Shown here piece by piece: positions 16,902 through 25,988 of a stretch of 64,000 nt of DNA. The notes under the pieces were generated by a model. That model was not told where the DNA came from. It searched no databases and saw only the letters and a program-made list of their open reading frames with translations. Position 1 is the first letter of the stretch. Every line of letters starts with the position of its first letter. The translations under genes were made by a program, and so were the position numbers. Origin of the DNA: Kocuria coralli (GTDB lineage Bacteria > Actinomycetota > Actinomycetes > Actinomycetales > Micrococcaceae); NCBI RefSeq assembly GCF_008831305.1, contig NZ_ML708611.1:124001-188000 (forward strand), read 5' to 3'.

Positions 16902-17858
16902 ATGAACGGGACCACGGATCAGCCCGGCGCGGGCAGGTACGCCCCTTCCCCGTCCGGCGACCTGCACATCGGCAACCTCAGGACAGCGATCCTGGCCTGG
17001 GCCTTCGCTCGTTCGGAGGCGAAACGTTTCGTCCTGCGGGCCGAGGACCTCGACCGCGTCGCCGAGGGAGCCCAGCAGCGCCAGCTGAGGGACCTCGCCT
17101 CCATCGGCATCGACTGGGATCCCCCCGTCCTGCAGCAGTCGCAGCGCGAGGATCACCACCGCGCTGCCGTCGCCGAACTGACGGCCAGGGGCCTGACCTA
17201 CGAGTGTTACTGCACGCGTCGTGAGGTACAGGCGGAGATCGCCGCGGCCGGCGGTGCCCCGCACGGGGCGCCGGGAGCCTACCCCGGGACCTGCCGGGAC
17301 CTGACCGAGGCGCAGCGGCGAGAACGCCGCCGCCACCGGCCGCCCGCCGTCAGGCTGCGCACGGACGGGAGCCCCGCGACGATCCGTGATCGAGTGTTTG
17401 GAAATGTGACAGCCCTCGTGGACGACATGGTCCTGCTCCGCAACGACGGCCGCCCGGCCTACAACCTCGCCGTGGTGCTCGACGATGCGTTTCAGGGCGT
17501 TGACCAGGTGGTTCGTGGTGATGACCTGCTGACCTCGGCCCCCCGGCAGAGCTATCTGGCGCGGCTCCTGGATCTGCCGCCCGTGGACTACATCCACGTG
17601 CCGCTGGTTGTCAACGACGACGGGCGGCGTTTGGCAAAGCGCGATGGAGCTGTAACCCTAGAGGACTTGTATGCGGCGGGATGCTCGTTACCCGAGGTCA
17701 TGGGCTGGATCGGCCGGTCGCTGGGCCTCGGGGACACGGTGCGTTCCGCTGCCGAGGTGCTGGCCGGAATCGACCGGGTCCACTTGACTGGAGGCCCGTG
17801 GGTCTTCCGACCGCCCGTGCACTCGCCAGGCTCGGCGGGTGCCACGACCGCGCGATGA
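16902..17858 (+). CDS. gluQ: Glutamyl-Q tRNA(Asp) synthetase
   Basis: A 318-residue truncated GluRS paralogue. It activates glutamate and transfers it to the queuosine base at position 34 of tRNA(Asp). RYAPSPSGDLHIGNLRTA is the HIGH-type motif (HIGN here, about residues 12-29). YECYCTRREV and YPGTCRDL give the zinc-binding Cys residues, and LAKRDGA is the KMSKS equivalent. The anticodon-binding half of GluRS is absent, as expected. No queuosine biosynthesis or tgt gene is in the window. The last about 20 residues (PPVHSPGSAGATTAR) are low-complexity. The downstream gene is 154 nt away. Confidence 0.9.
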   Translation: MNGTTDQPGAGRYAPSPSGDLHIGNLRTAILAWAFARSEAKRFVLRAEDLDRVAEGAQQRQLRDLASIGIDWDPPVLQQSQREDHHRAAVAELTARGLTYECYCTRREVQAEIAAAGGAPHGAPGAYPGTCRDLTEAQRRERRRHRPPAVRLRTDGSPATIRDRVFGNVTALVDDMVLLRNDGRPAYNLAVVLDDAFQGVDQVVRGDDLLTSAPRQSYLARLLDLPPVDYIHVPLVVNDDGRRLAKRDGAVTLEDLYAAGCSLPEVMGWIGRSLGLGDTVRSAAEVLAGIDRVHLTGGPWVFRPPVHSPGSAGATTAR

Positions 17859-18012
17859 CAGCCATGCCTGAGCGCGTTGACGTAAGCAAGTAACCGATGG
17901 GGATGGAACACTCCTGAAGCAAGCAGCCGCACACCCCGTGGAGACGGCTGTACCACCGTTCGGCGCCACCCCGCAGTCCCCCAGGGCCGGTGCCGTCTAG
18001 GAAAGGATTCAG

Positions 18013-19605
18013 ATGGTTGACTTCGATTCGGGCTTCTGGTGGATGCTGGCCGCCATCGGCCTGTATTTCGCCGCGATGCTGGGGGTGGGGTTCTGGGCCT
18101 CGACCCGCACCCGCGACAAGGACGACTACATGATCGGCGGGCGGAACCTTCCTCCGACCGTCGCGGCATTGTCCGCCGGCGCCTCGGACATGTCCGGCTG
18201 GCTGCTCATGGGCCTGCCCGGCGCCCTGTACCTGGGCGGAATGGTTCAGGCCTGGATCGCGATCGGCCTGACCCTGGGTGCCTGGGTGAACTGGAAGGTC
18301 GTGGCCCCGCGGCTGCGGATGTTCACCGAGAAGTACGACAACGCGATCACCCTGCCGTCGTTCCTGGGCAACCGGCTGGTCCGCGGCGGGCGCATGCTCC
18401 GCATCGTGGCCGGACTGGTCATCCTGGCCTTCTTCACGTTCTACATCTCCTCGGGCATGGTGGCCGGCGGCAACTTCGCTTCCTCCGCCCTGGGAGGCGC
18501 CCTCGAGCAGAGCTTCGGCTGGAGCGTCAACGAGACCTACCTGATCGGCATGATCGTCATCGCGGGCGTGACCATCGTCTACACCCTGGTGGGCGGCTTC
18601 CTGGGGGCCAGCTACACGGACTTCTTCCAGGGCACCCTGATGTTCCTGTCCCTGCTGATGGTCCCCGTCGTCGTCCTCTTCATGGTCGGCGATCCCTCCC
18701 AGATCGTGTCGCGGGTCGACGACGTGCACCCGGGCGCCTGGAACCTGTTCGACTTCGGCGCGGCGGGCGGCCTGATCGGCGTGATCTCGCTGTTCGCCTG
18801 GGGTCTCGGCTACTTCGGCCAGCCGCACATCCTGGTGCGTTTCATGGCGCTGCGCTCCCATGAGGACGCGGTGGCCGGCCGCCGGGTGGGCGTCATCTGG
18901 ATGGCGTTGTGCGTCATCGGCGCGATCCTGACCGCGCTGTTCGCGGTTCCCCTGGTGGACTCCGGCCGCCTGGCCCTGACCAATACGGAGACGGCCGAGA
19001 CCGTGTTCCTGGACGCCGCCATCGGACTGTTCCCGTCCTTCCTGGCGGGCCTGGTGCTGGCCGCCGTGCTCGCGGCCATCATGTCCACCGTGTCCTCCCA
19101 GCTGGTCGTGACCACCTCCGCCATGGTCGAGGACCTGGCGCTGCTGTTCCGGCGCAAGCCGCTCTCGGCCAAGGCCTCCCTCTGGGTCAGCCGTCTGGGC
19201 GTTCTGATCGTCGCCGTGATCGCGATGGTCATGGCCCTGGACCCGGCGGAGTCGATCCTGGCTCTCGTCGGCTTCGCCTGGGCGGGCTTCGGTGCCGCGT
19301 TCGGCCCGATCGTGCTGCTGTCGCTGTACTGGCGCAAGCTCACGGGCATCGGAGCGACCGCGTCCATGGCCACGGGCGCGATCGTGGTCTTCGCCTGGCC
19401 GCACACGCCCTGGGCCGATCTGTACGAGATCATCCCGGGCTTCATCGCCGCGCTGGTGGTCGCCATCGTCGTGTCGCTGCTGACCTACAGGGCCGACCCC
19501 GGCGTGGAGCAGCGCTTCGACGAGGCCGTGGCGCTGTCCCGCGAAGGCCTCCCCACGGAGGAGACCGCGGACGGCGAGGCTGCGGAGACCTCCGCCAGGG
19601 CATAG
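18013..19605 (+). CDS. putP: Sodium/proline symporter PutP
   Basis: A 530-residue sodium:solute symporter with about 13 membrane segments. The N-terminus has DDYMIGGRNLPPTVAALSAGASDMSGWLLMG, the SSS-family region whose Ser/Asp residues bind Na+ and proline in PutP. GYFGQPHILVRFMA and AAIMSTVSSQLVVTTSA are also PutP-like. A hydrophilic C-terminal tail of about 35 residues follows. The SD GGAAAGGA lies 6 nt before ATG 18013. It is monocistronic, ends at a strong hairpin, and no putA is present. Pantothenate or other SSS substrates are less likely given the close PutP pattern. Confidence 0.9.
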   Translation: MVDFDSGFWWMLAAIGLYFAAMLGVGFWASTRTRDKDDYMIGGRNLPPTVAALSAGASDMSGWLLMGLPGALYLGGMVQAWIAIGLTLGAWVNWKVVAPRLRMFTEKYDNAITLPSFLGNRLVRGGRMLRIVAGLVILAFFTFYISSGMVAGGNFASSALGGALEQSFGWSVNETYLIGMIVIAGVTIVYTLVGGFLGASYTDFFQGTLMFLSLLMVPVVVLFMVGDPSQIVSRVDDVHPGAWNLFDFGAAGGLIGVISLFAWGLGYFGQPHILVRFMALRSHEDAVAGRRVGVIWMALCVIGAILTALFAVPLVDSGRLALTNTETAETVFLDAAIGLFPSFLAGLVLAAVLAAIMSTVSSQLVVTTSAMVEDLALLFRRKPLSAKASLWVSRLGVLIVAVIAMVMALDPAESILALVGFAWAGFGAAFGPIVLLSLYWRKLTGIGATASMATGAIVVFAWPHTPWADLYEIIPGFIAALVVAIVVSLLTYRADPGVEQRFDEAVALSREGLPTEETADGEAAETSARA

Positions 19606-19622
19606 CCGTCAGTCCCTGACAC

Positions 19623-19669
19623 CGACGAGAACGGGGCGACCGGTTTTACCGGTCGCCCCGTTCTCGTCG
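19623..19669. terminator. 22-bp perfect hairpin between putP and ldh
   Basis: Positions 19623-19644 pair perfectly with 19648-19669 around a TTT loop. There is no T-tract after either arm. It lies between the convergent putP and ldh genes and probably terminates both. Confidence 0.75.
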
Positions 19670-19721
19670 CATTCGGCCGCTGATCAGCCCCGGCGGGAAG
19701 CCCTGCCCGAAGCCCCGGCCC

Positions 19722-20729
19722 TCAGAAGCCCAGGGTGGACAGCGAGGACCTCAGAGCGTCCGCCGACTTGTGCAGCTGCTGGACCTCGCCGTCGGACATG
19801 GGGACCGGGAGCTGATGGAGCACGCCCGCCCGGCCCACGACGGAGGGAACAGACAGCGCCACGCCGCTGACCCCCTGGTAGTCCTCCAGGATGGTCGAAA
19901 CCGGCATGACGGCGTGCTGGTCGGAGAGGATGGCCTGGCAGATCGAGCCGCCCGCCATGCCGATGGCGTAGTTGGTGGCCCCCTTGCCCGCGATCACGCT
20001 GTAGGCGGCGTGCATGACCTCGTCGGCGATCGTGTCGCGGACGTCCTCCGGGAAGGCCAGCTCGCCGGTCCCGTTGCGCCACTCGAGCAGGGGGACGGAG
20101 CCGATGTTGGCGATCGACCACAGCGGGAACTCGGTGTCCCCGTGCTCACCGACGATCATGGCGTGCACGGAGGTCGGCGAGACCCCGGCCTCCTCGGACA
20201 GGCGCAGCCTCAGCCGGGAGGTGTCCAGGACGGTGCCGGAGGACATCACGCGTTCCTTGGGCAGGCCCGAGAGCTCGCGGAAGACGCTGGTCAGGACATC
20301 GCACGGGTTGGTGACCAGGACGTAGACGGCGTCCGGGGCCACCTCGAGCAGCTTGGGCGTCATGGCCCGCAGGATGTTCACGTTGGCCTCGGCGAGCTCC
20401 AGACGCGGCTGCCCGGGCTTCTGCTTGGCGCCGGCCGTGATGACGACGATATCGGCCCCGGCCAGCACCGAGACGTCGTCGGAACCGCTGACCACGGTGG
20501 AAGGGGAGAACATCGCGCCGTGGGACAGATCTGCCGCCTCGGCGTGGACCTTCTCCGAGGCGACGTCGTAGATCGCGATCTCACGGGCGATGCCGCGGAT
20601 CTGGCAGAAGTACGCGAGCGACGAGCCCACGGCACCAGCGCCGACGATGCCGATCTTGGAACGGCGGTCGCCCGCGGTTCCGCTCGACCAGGAAGACGGG
20701 GAGGTGGCTGCGGTTTTCGACTCGGTCAT
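19722..20729 (-). CDS. ldh: L-lactate dehydrogenase
   Basis: A 335-residue NAD-dependent LDH/MDH-fold enzyme interconverting pyruvate and L-lactate. IGIVGAGAVGSSLAY is the NAD motif. The substrate loop AGAKQKPGQPRLELAEAN has Gln rather than the Arg of malate dehydrogenases, so LDH is favoured, although QPR replaces the common ETR. LVTNPCDVLT, SGTVLDTSRLR and the catalytic GEHGDTEFPLWS follow. About 25 extra residues (Ser/Thr-rich) precede the fold. The start ATG 20729 has AGAAGGGG upstream. An open frame extends to 20828 without a better SD. It is monocistronic with its own candidate promoter. Confidence 0.91.
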   Translation of the reverse strand: MTESKTAATSPSSWSSGTAGDRRSKIGIVGAGAVGSSLAYFCQIRGIAREIAIYDVASEKVHAEAADLSHGAMFSPSTVVSGSDDVSVLAGADIVVITAGAKQKPGQPRLELAEANVNILRAMTPKLLEVAPDAVYVLVTNPCDVLTSVFRELSGLPKERVMSSGTVLDTSRLRLRLSEEAGVSPTSVHAMIVGEHGDTEFPLWSIANIGSVPLLEWRNGTGELAFPEDVRDTIADEVMHAAYSVIAGKGATNYAIGMAGGSICQAILSDQHAVMPVSTILEDYQGVSGVALSVPSVVGRAGVLHQLPVPMSDGEVQQLHKSADALRSSLSTLGF

Positions 20730-20794
20730 CAGGACCCCTTCTGGGTGGGTAGTGGTCGCCGGTCTTCGTGTCTCCGACGCTGCAAGGCTTCGGC

Positions 20795-20823
20795 GCCTTA
20801 CGGAGTCCAGTTTCCAACAACAA
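20795..20823 (-). promoter_or_regulatory. Candidate ldh promoter
   Basis: On the minus strand TTGTTG (20818-20823) and TAAGGC (20795-20800) are separated by exactly 17 nt, with the start codon about 65 nt downstream of the -10. Confidence 0.4.
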
Positions 20824-20824
20824 C

Positions 20825-20856
20825 GCAACGGGCGACAATGAATTGCCGCCCGTTGC
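20825..20856 (-). terminator. Hairpin terminator after the CitE-like gene
   Basis: GCAACGGGCG (20825-20834) pairs with CGCCCGTTGC (20847-20856); CAAT and ATTG extend the stem inside after one A-C mismatch. It lies about 50 nt after the minus-strand CitE-like stop and just upstream of the ldh promoter. Confidence 0.55.
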
Positions 20857-20904
20857 CGTCATTTTTCAGCCCGATTGCTTGGCTTCACGTTGCTTTACCT
20901 GGGT

Positions 20905-21885
20905 TCAGCAGTGGTACGTCTCGCTCGGGGCCTCGAAGTGGATGTCGTACCCGTCGGGCACGCTGAGCCCGAAGGCCTGGGCCAGGCCGAGCACTTTGTT
21001 GGCCCGCGCGAGCCTGGGCAGATCCGAGCCGTTGCGGATCTCCCCGCCCGCGGCCTCGAATTCGGTCAGGAACTCACTGGCCCAGGTCATCTCCTGCAGC
21101 GACGGCGCCAGGCCCTCGTTCACGGCGGCGGCCTGTTCCGGCATCAGGCACAGCTTGCCGGTCATGCCGAACTCCGCCGTCACCGCCGCCGCCTCGGCCA
21201 GCTTGGCCCCCATGGCCCCTACGGAGGGGCCATCGATGGGCCCCGGCAGGTTCGCGGCGCGCGAGGCGATGGTGAACTGCGAACGGGCGTAGGCCAGGGT
21301 CAGGGGGTCGTCGCCGAAGCCGGTGTCACGGCGGAAATCGCCCAGTCCGAATCCCAGGCGGTAGGTGGACCGCGCCGCCGCGATGGCGGGCAGCGCCTGG
21401 ACTCCTCGGGCGGTCTCCACGAGCGCGACGATGCGCACGTCCTGAAGGGCCTCCGCGGTCCGGGTCACGTGCTCGGGGCTCTCGACCATGGCCAGCATGA
21501 CGCCGTCGAGCCCGGGGACCCCGGCCAGTGCGGCCAGGTCCTCGGCCCACCAGGGAGTACCGAAACCGTTGATGCGAACCCATCCCCGGCGGCGATGCCC
21601 TCCCTCGTCCAGGCTGGACAGCCATTCGGTCACCGCGCGCCTGGCCTCGGCCTTCCCGGCGGGGGCCACGGAGTCCTCGATGTCGTAGACGACGACGTCC
21701 GCCGCGCTCGCCGCGGCCGGGGCGAACCGCTCCGGCTGGGCGCCGTTGACGAGCAGCCAGGACCGGGCGAGCTCGGGTCCGATGCCCGTGGCGGCAGCGG
21801 CGCTTCCGGCCGGCTGCGGGGAGTCCTGGTGCTCACCGGGACGGAGAGCGGTGCGGGTGAGGGTTTCCGGGGCAGTTGCAGTCAT
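20905..21885 (-). CDS. HpcH/HpaI (CitE-like) aldolase/lyase
   Basis: A 326-residue TIM-barrel protein of the HpcH/HpaI/CitE family, which includes citrate lyase beta subunits, malyl-CoA lyases and citramalyl-CoA lyases. RSWLLVNGAQPERF begins the barrel. VVYDIEDSVAPAGKAEAR carries the metal-binding Glu/Asp. IVALVETARGVQALPAIA has the second conserved Glu, and GLGDFRRDTGF and MTGKLCLMPEQAAAVN follow. No citrate lyase alpha or gamma gene is near, so it is an orphan CitE-like enzyme of unknown substrate. Start ATG 21885 has AAGAG upstream; the first about 40 residues look disordered. Confidence 0.82.
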   Translation of the reverse strand: MTATAPETLTRTALRPGEHQDSPQPAGSAAAATGIGPELARSWLLVNGAQPERFAPAAASAADVVVYDIEDSVAPAGKAEARRAVTEWLSSLDEGGHRRRGWVRINGFGTPWWAEDLAALAGVPGLDGVMLAMVESPEHVTRTAEALQDVRIVALVETARGVQALPAIAAARSTYRLGFGLGDFRRDTGFGDDPLTLAYARSQFTIASRAANLPGPIDGPSVGAMGAKLAEAAAVTAEFGMTGKLCLMPEQAAAVNEGLAPSLQEMTWASEFLTEFEAAGGEIRNGSDLPRLARANKVLGLAQAFGLSVPDGYDIHFEAPSETYHC

Positions 21886-22272
21886 GGTTTTCGTTCTCTT
21901 TCCTGGAGGGGCTCGAGTCCGTGAGCCCGAGGGGCGCTCGGCCGTCTCCCCCGGGAACGGAGCCGGGTCGGCGCACGCGGGCACCGACCGCTGACACGCA
22001 GCCAGGAGGAGAAGCCGGAGAGGTATGGGGGGCGTGCGCGGTCCGGTCTCCGGAGTGGGAGACCCAGACGGGGGTGGCCGCCGCACCCCGTGAAACCGCA
22101 TGTCTCGCGAGTGTGCGAGCGGGTCTTGCGCGTCGTCCAACGCTTCCGTGAGTGCCTGTTTGATGTGGGCGCTCACCACGGGGCCTGCAAACGATGGGCA
22201 CGACACTATCGCACGGCCGTGGCCCGCGCCACATCCGGAGCCCGGCTACTGCGCCCCGGGCCGCATTCCCGC
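21886..22272. other. 387-nt non-coding gap upstream of the CitE-like gene
   Basis: No supported gene lies between the CitE-like start and the end of hrpB. The minus-strand frame stays open up to 22206 in phase with the CitE-like gene, but its content is compositionally unlike protein and no start has an SD. A TAGTGT box on the minus strand near 22206 could begin a leader of about 310 nt. I see no riboswitch fold that I can name. Confidence 0.5.
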
Positions 22273-24882
22273 CTACATCCTCGCCTTGGTGCGGGCGGTG
22301 GCCGGGGTGCTCCAGGGATCTTCCGGCCAGGGGTGCTTGGGGTACTTGCCCCGCATCTCAGCGCGGACCTGTGCATAGGGACCCGCCCAGAAGGAGGCCA
22401 GGTCGGAGGTGATGGCGAGCTCCCGGCCCGCGGGTGAGAGCAGGTGGAAGACCACCGGGACCCGGCCGCCCAGGAGCCGGGGGGATTCGGCCAGGCCGAA
22501 GCACTCCTGCAGCTTGACCCGGACCACGGGCTGCTCGCGATCCCAGAGGACACGAGCGGTGGCTCCCGACGGCACGGGCAGCCGCGAGGGTGCCAGTTCG
22601 TCCAGGCGGGCGGCCTCGGGCCAGGGCAGGAGCCTGCGCAGGGCGGGCTCGAGCGGGGTCTCCTGGATTCGCCCGCCTCGGGCCACGGCGGAGATCTCCG
22701 GCCCCAGCCACTCGTCCAGCCGGCCCAGGAGAGCGTCGTCGTCCACGGCGGGCCACGGATCGCCCATGCTCCGGTGGAGGGCCGACAGGCGAGCGCGCAG
22801 CTGGAGGCTTCCCTCCCCCCAGGGGAGCATCCCGAGGCCGTCTCGTCGCAGCGCTTCACGGACGGCCTCGGCGGCCCGCTGCGGCTCGGCCTTGACCGGG
22901 GTGCTCGTGAGCGTGATCGCCCCCAGGGCCCGCACCCGCCGGGCGGTGAGCCGGCCGTTGCCGAAATGGACCTCGTCGCCCTCCCGCAGCATCGTGGCTC
23001 CCGTGATCTCCGCCGCGGCGCGGTCCAGGGGTGCGGCCATCCGGATCGTGGCTCCGGTCCCTCCGGCGGCCTTCCCCGCGGCCCGGGAGACCTCGGCCAC
23101 GGCCAGCCACTCGTGATGGGCCAGCGACGATCCGGCCGGCAGACCGGCGCGGGTGCCGCCGGCGAGCAGATAGGTCCCTCCGTCCTTGCGGGCGATCCAT
23201 TCCGGGCGGGCCAGGGCCACGACCGCGCCCGGTTCGTATCCGCGGACGCTCTCCGCGGGAGCCCCGTCGGCTCCGGTGTCGGGGGTGCCCTGCCCTGCGA
23301 TGCGCTCGAGGCGGCGCGACTCTTGCTGCCAGGCCCCGGCGTGGGACCGGCGGCCCGTTCGGCCCCCGGAGTCACCACCGCCGCGCAGCTGCGTCAGCGC
23401 GGCGGCGAGATCCCCGCCGGCTACGGGGTGATCGCCCGTGAGCAGCGCGACCACCTCGGCGGCCCGCCGGGCGCCGGTGAGCGGAGCGCCTTCCAGGAGA
23501 CCGCGCGCCAGCCTGGGGTCGGCGGGCACGGCGGCGAGCCGGTGACCGAGCCGGGTGGCTCGCCCGTCGTCGTCGACGGCGCCGAGGGTGCGCAGCACCG
23601 TCACGGCCTCCCCGAGCGCTGGGGCCGGGAGAGGATCGGGCAGAGAGAGGCCCTCACCGCGGGGAGCGCCCCACACGGCGAGCGTGAGGACCGCCTGCGT
23701 GAGGTCGGCCGAGGCCGCCTCCGGGGTGGACTGGGCCGGCATGGCGGCCCAGGCGCGTTCGTCGTAGCAGCGGATCACCCGACCCGGACCCAGGCGCGCG
23801 GCGCGCCCCGCGCGCTGTTCGGCCGACGCGCGCGAGGCGGCGACCGTGACCAGCCCGGACATCCCCCGCACGGTGTCCCGGCGCGGTTCACGGGAGAGCC
23901 CCGAGTCGACCACCAGGCGCACCCCGGGCACCGTCAGGGAGGACTCGGCCAGGGAGGTGGCGACGACGATGCGCGGCGGGTCGCCCGGGCCACGGCCGGA
24001 TACGGCGCGGTCCTGGTCCCGGGGGCCGACGCGTCCGTGTAATTCCAAGATCTCCGCGGCATCCGTTCGCGCCCGGATGCGCTGGGCCACGCGGGCCACC
24101 TCCCATGCACCGGGCACGAAGACCAGGGCGTCGACCCCGGGATCCGCGGTCAATGCGTCCCGGTGGGCTCTGGCCGCGGTGCCGGCCACGTGGTCGAGGA
24201 AACCACCGGAAACGCCGCGATCGTCGATCCGGTGGCCGGTGTACGGCGTCCAGTCCACCTCGAGCGGGTGCAGGACGGAAGGACAGCTGATCACGGGCGC
24301 CGGCTCTCCGCGATCCGTCGGCAGTAACCGGGCGAAGCGCTCCGCGTCGAGGGTGGCCGACATGGCCACGAGCCCGAGGTCTTCGCGCAGCTGGCGGAGC
24401 TCGGCGAGCATCCCCACCAGGAGGTCGGACTCCAGCCCTCGTTCATGGACCTCGTCGAGCAGCACCGCCGCCACTCCTGGCAGCTCGGGGTCCTGCAGGA
24501 GCCGGCGGAGCAGGATCCCGGGGGTCACGAACTCCACGAGCGTCCGGGCTGTCACCGATCGCTCGCCGCGGACGGTGTACCCCGCAAGCTCCCCCACCGC
24601 TGTTCCCGTCAGCCGCGCCAGCCTGGTCGCAGCGGCCCGGGCGGCCACCCGGCGGGGCTGGGTGACCACCACCCGGCGGGGAGAGCCCGGGTTCACCGCG
24701 CGTACCCGCCCCTCCCCCAGGGCATTGGCCGCCGCCGGGGGCAGAAGGGTGGTCTTGCCCGTCCCGGGTGGCGCCTGGACCACCGCCGAACCCGACCCCA
24801 GGGCTGCCGCGAACTCGCCGGTCACCCCGGCGACGGGCAGGCCGGAGCCGATCAGGCCGAGGTCGAAGGCGGAGGAGGTCAT
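22273..24882 (-). CDS. hrpB: ATP-dependent RNA helicase HrpB
   Basis: An 869-residue DEAH-type helicase. Motif I is APPGTGKTTLLP (about residues 37-48), Ia is VVTQPRRVAARA, II is DEVHERGLESD, III is MSATLD, and VI is QRAGRAARLGPG. HA2 and the HrpB-specific C-terminal domain follow, ending PKHPWPEDPWSTP, which is typical of HrpB. Its biological role in bacteria is poorly defined, with RNA metabolism assumed. ATG 24882 was chosen because CAGACT lies 6 nt upstream; the frame remains open to 26004 but that part overlaps menB. It is divergent from menB, sharing a 93-nt promoter region. Confidence 0.9.
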   Translation of the reverse strand: MTSSAFDLGLIGSGLPVAGVTGEFAAALGSGSAVVQAPPGTGKTTLLPPAAANALGEGRVRAVNPGSPRRVVVTQPRRVAARAAATRLARLTGTAVGELAGYTVRGERSVTARTLVEFVTPGILLRRLLQDPELPGVAAVLLDEVHERGLESDLLVGMLAELRQLREDLGLVAMSATLDAERFARLLPTDRGEPAPVISCPSVLHPLEVDWTPYTGHRIDDRGVSGGFLDHVAGTAARAHRDALTADPGVDALVFVPGAWEVARVAQRIRARTDAAEILELHGRVGPRDQDRAVSGRGPGDPPRIVVATSLAESSLTVPGVRLVVDSGLSREPRRDTVRGMSGLVTVAASRASAEQRAGRAARLGPGRVIRCYDERAWAAMPAQSTPEAASADLTQAVLTLAVWGAPRGEGLSLPDPLPAPALGEAVTVLRTLGAVDDDGRATRLGHRLAAVPADPRLARGLLEGAPLTGARRAAEVVALLTGDHPVAGGDLAAALTQLRGGGDSGGRTGRRSHAGAWQQESRRLERIAGQGTPDTGADGAPAESVRGYEPGAVVALARPEWIARKDGGTYLLAGGTRAGLPAGSSLAHHEWLAVAEVSRAAGKAAGGTGATIRMAAPLDRAAAEITGATMLREGDEVHFGNGRLTARRVRALGAITLTSTPVKAEPQRAAEAVREALRRDGLGMLPWGEGSLQLRARLSALHRSMGDPWPAVDDDALLGRLDEWLGPEISAVARGGRIQETPLEPALRRLLPWPEAARLDELAPSRLPVPSGATARVLWDREQPVVRVKLQECFGLAESPRLLGGRVPVVFHLLSPAGRELAITSDLASFWAGPYAQVRAEMRGKYPKHPWPEDPWSTPATARTKARM

Positions 24883-24888
24883 GGCACC

Positions 24889-24968
24889 AGTCTGGCAGTC
24901 CGCACGTCCGGCACGGCAACCGGCGCAGGGACGGGGCACGGGAACGGGCACCGGAACGGACGTAGGAT
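24889..24968. promoter_or_regulatory. Divergent leaderless promoters for hrpB and menB
   Basis: CAGACT on the minus strand (24889-24894) is 6 nt from the hrpB ATG. TAGGAT on the plus strand (24963-24968) is 7 nt from the menB GTG at 24976. TTGCCG lies 19 nt upstream of CAGACT. No SD precedes either start. Confidence 0.5.
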
Positions 24969-24975
24969 CGGAACC

Positions 24976-25974
24976 GTGACTGACGCAGAAACCGATCACG
25001 CATTCGACCCCCGGGAGTCCACCCCCGGCGCCCTTCCCCCGGCCGTCTCCGAAACCTTCGACCCCTCCCAATGGCGGGAGGTCGAGGGCTTCGAGAGCCT
25101 CGAGGACCTCACGTACCACCGGGCCGTGGCACGTGATGCCTCCGGCTCGGTCGTACGGGACCTGCCGTGGGTACGCATCGCATTCGACCGGCCGGAGGTC
25201 CGCAACGCCTTCCGCCCGTCGACCGTGGACGAGCTCTACCGCGCCCTGGACCACGCCCGGATGTCCTCGGATGTCGGGGCGGTCCTGCTGACCGGCAACG
25301 GCCCTTCCGCCAAGGACGGCGGGTGGGCCTTCTGCTCGGGGGGCGATCAGCGCATCCGCGGCCGGGACGGCTACCACTACGCCGACGGCGACACCGCGGA
25401 GACCATCGACCCCGCCCGGGCCGGCCGCCTGCACATCCTGGAGGTCCAGCGTCTCATCCGCACCATGCCGAAACCCGTCATCGCGCTGGTCAGCGGGTGG
25501 GCAGCCGGAGGCGGTCACTCCCTGCACGTCGTCTGCGACCTCACCGTGGCCTCCCGCCAGCACGGGAGGTTCAAGCAGACGGACGCCACCGTGGGGTCCT
25601 TCGACGCCGGTTACGGCTCGGCGCTCCTGGCCCGTCAGGTGGGGCAGAAATTCGCCCGGGAGATCTTCTTCCTGGCCCGGGAGTACGGTGCCGAGGAGAT
25701 GTTCCGCATGGGCGCGGTCAACGCGGTGGTGGACCACGAGGATCTCGAGACCACGGGGATCGAATGGGCCCGGATGATCTGCCGCCAGTCGCCCCAGGCC
25801 ATCCGCATGCTCAAGTACGCCTTCAACCTTCCCGACGACGGCATGGTCGGCCAGCAGGTCTTCGCCGGTGAGGCCACGCGGATGGGCTACATGACGGACG
25901 AGGCGGTCGAGGGCCGTGACGCCTTCCTCGGCAAACGCGAACCCGACTGGTCCGCTTTCCCCTACTACTTCTGA
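24976..25974 (+). CDS. menB: 1,4-dihydroxy-2-naphthoyl-CoA synthase
   Basis: A 332-residue crotonase-superfamily enzyme that cyclises o-succinylbenzoyl-CoA to DHNA-CoA. Diagnostic segments are RIAFDRPEVRNAFRP, the oxyanion region WAFCSGGDQRIRGRDGYHY, PKPVIALVSGWAAGGGHSLH and TVGSFDAGYGSALLARQVGQKFAREIFFLAR, whose Asp/Gly/Tyr residues are MenB-specific. About 60 N-terminal residues (acidic, then DPSQWREVEGFESLEDLTYHR) precede the core, as in mycobacterial MenB. GTG 24976 fits the 7-nt spacing from TAGGAT. menE follows after 14 nt, forming a menB-menE unit. Confidence 0.94.
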   Translation: MTDAETDHAFDPRESTPGALPPAVSETFDPSQWREVEGFESLEDLTYHRAVARDASGSVVRDLPWVRIAFDRPEVRNAFRPSTVDELYRALDHARMSSDVGAVLLTGNGPSAKDGGWAFCSGGDQRIRGRDGYHYADGDTAETIDPARAGRLHILEVQRLIRTMPKPVIALVSGWAAGGGHSLHVVCDLTVASRQHGRFKQTDATVGSFDAGYGSALLARQVGQKFAREIFFLAREYGAEEMFRMGAVNAVVDHEDLETTGIEWARMICRQSPQAIRMLKYAFNLPDDGMVGQQVFAGEATRMGYMTDEAVEGRDAFLGKREPDWSAFPYYF

Positions 25975-25988
25975 GCCCGTTCCCGACC

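Noticed and set aside
16902-17858. Full glutamyl-tRNA synthetase
   Set aside because: The protein is only 318 residues and lacks the anticodon-binding domains, so GluQ fits better.
21886-22206. N-terminal extension of the CitE-like protein
   Set aside because: No SD or -10 at proper distance for 22206, composition unlike a conserved domain; the SD near 21885 fits better.
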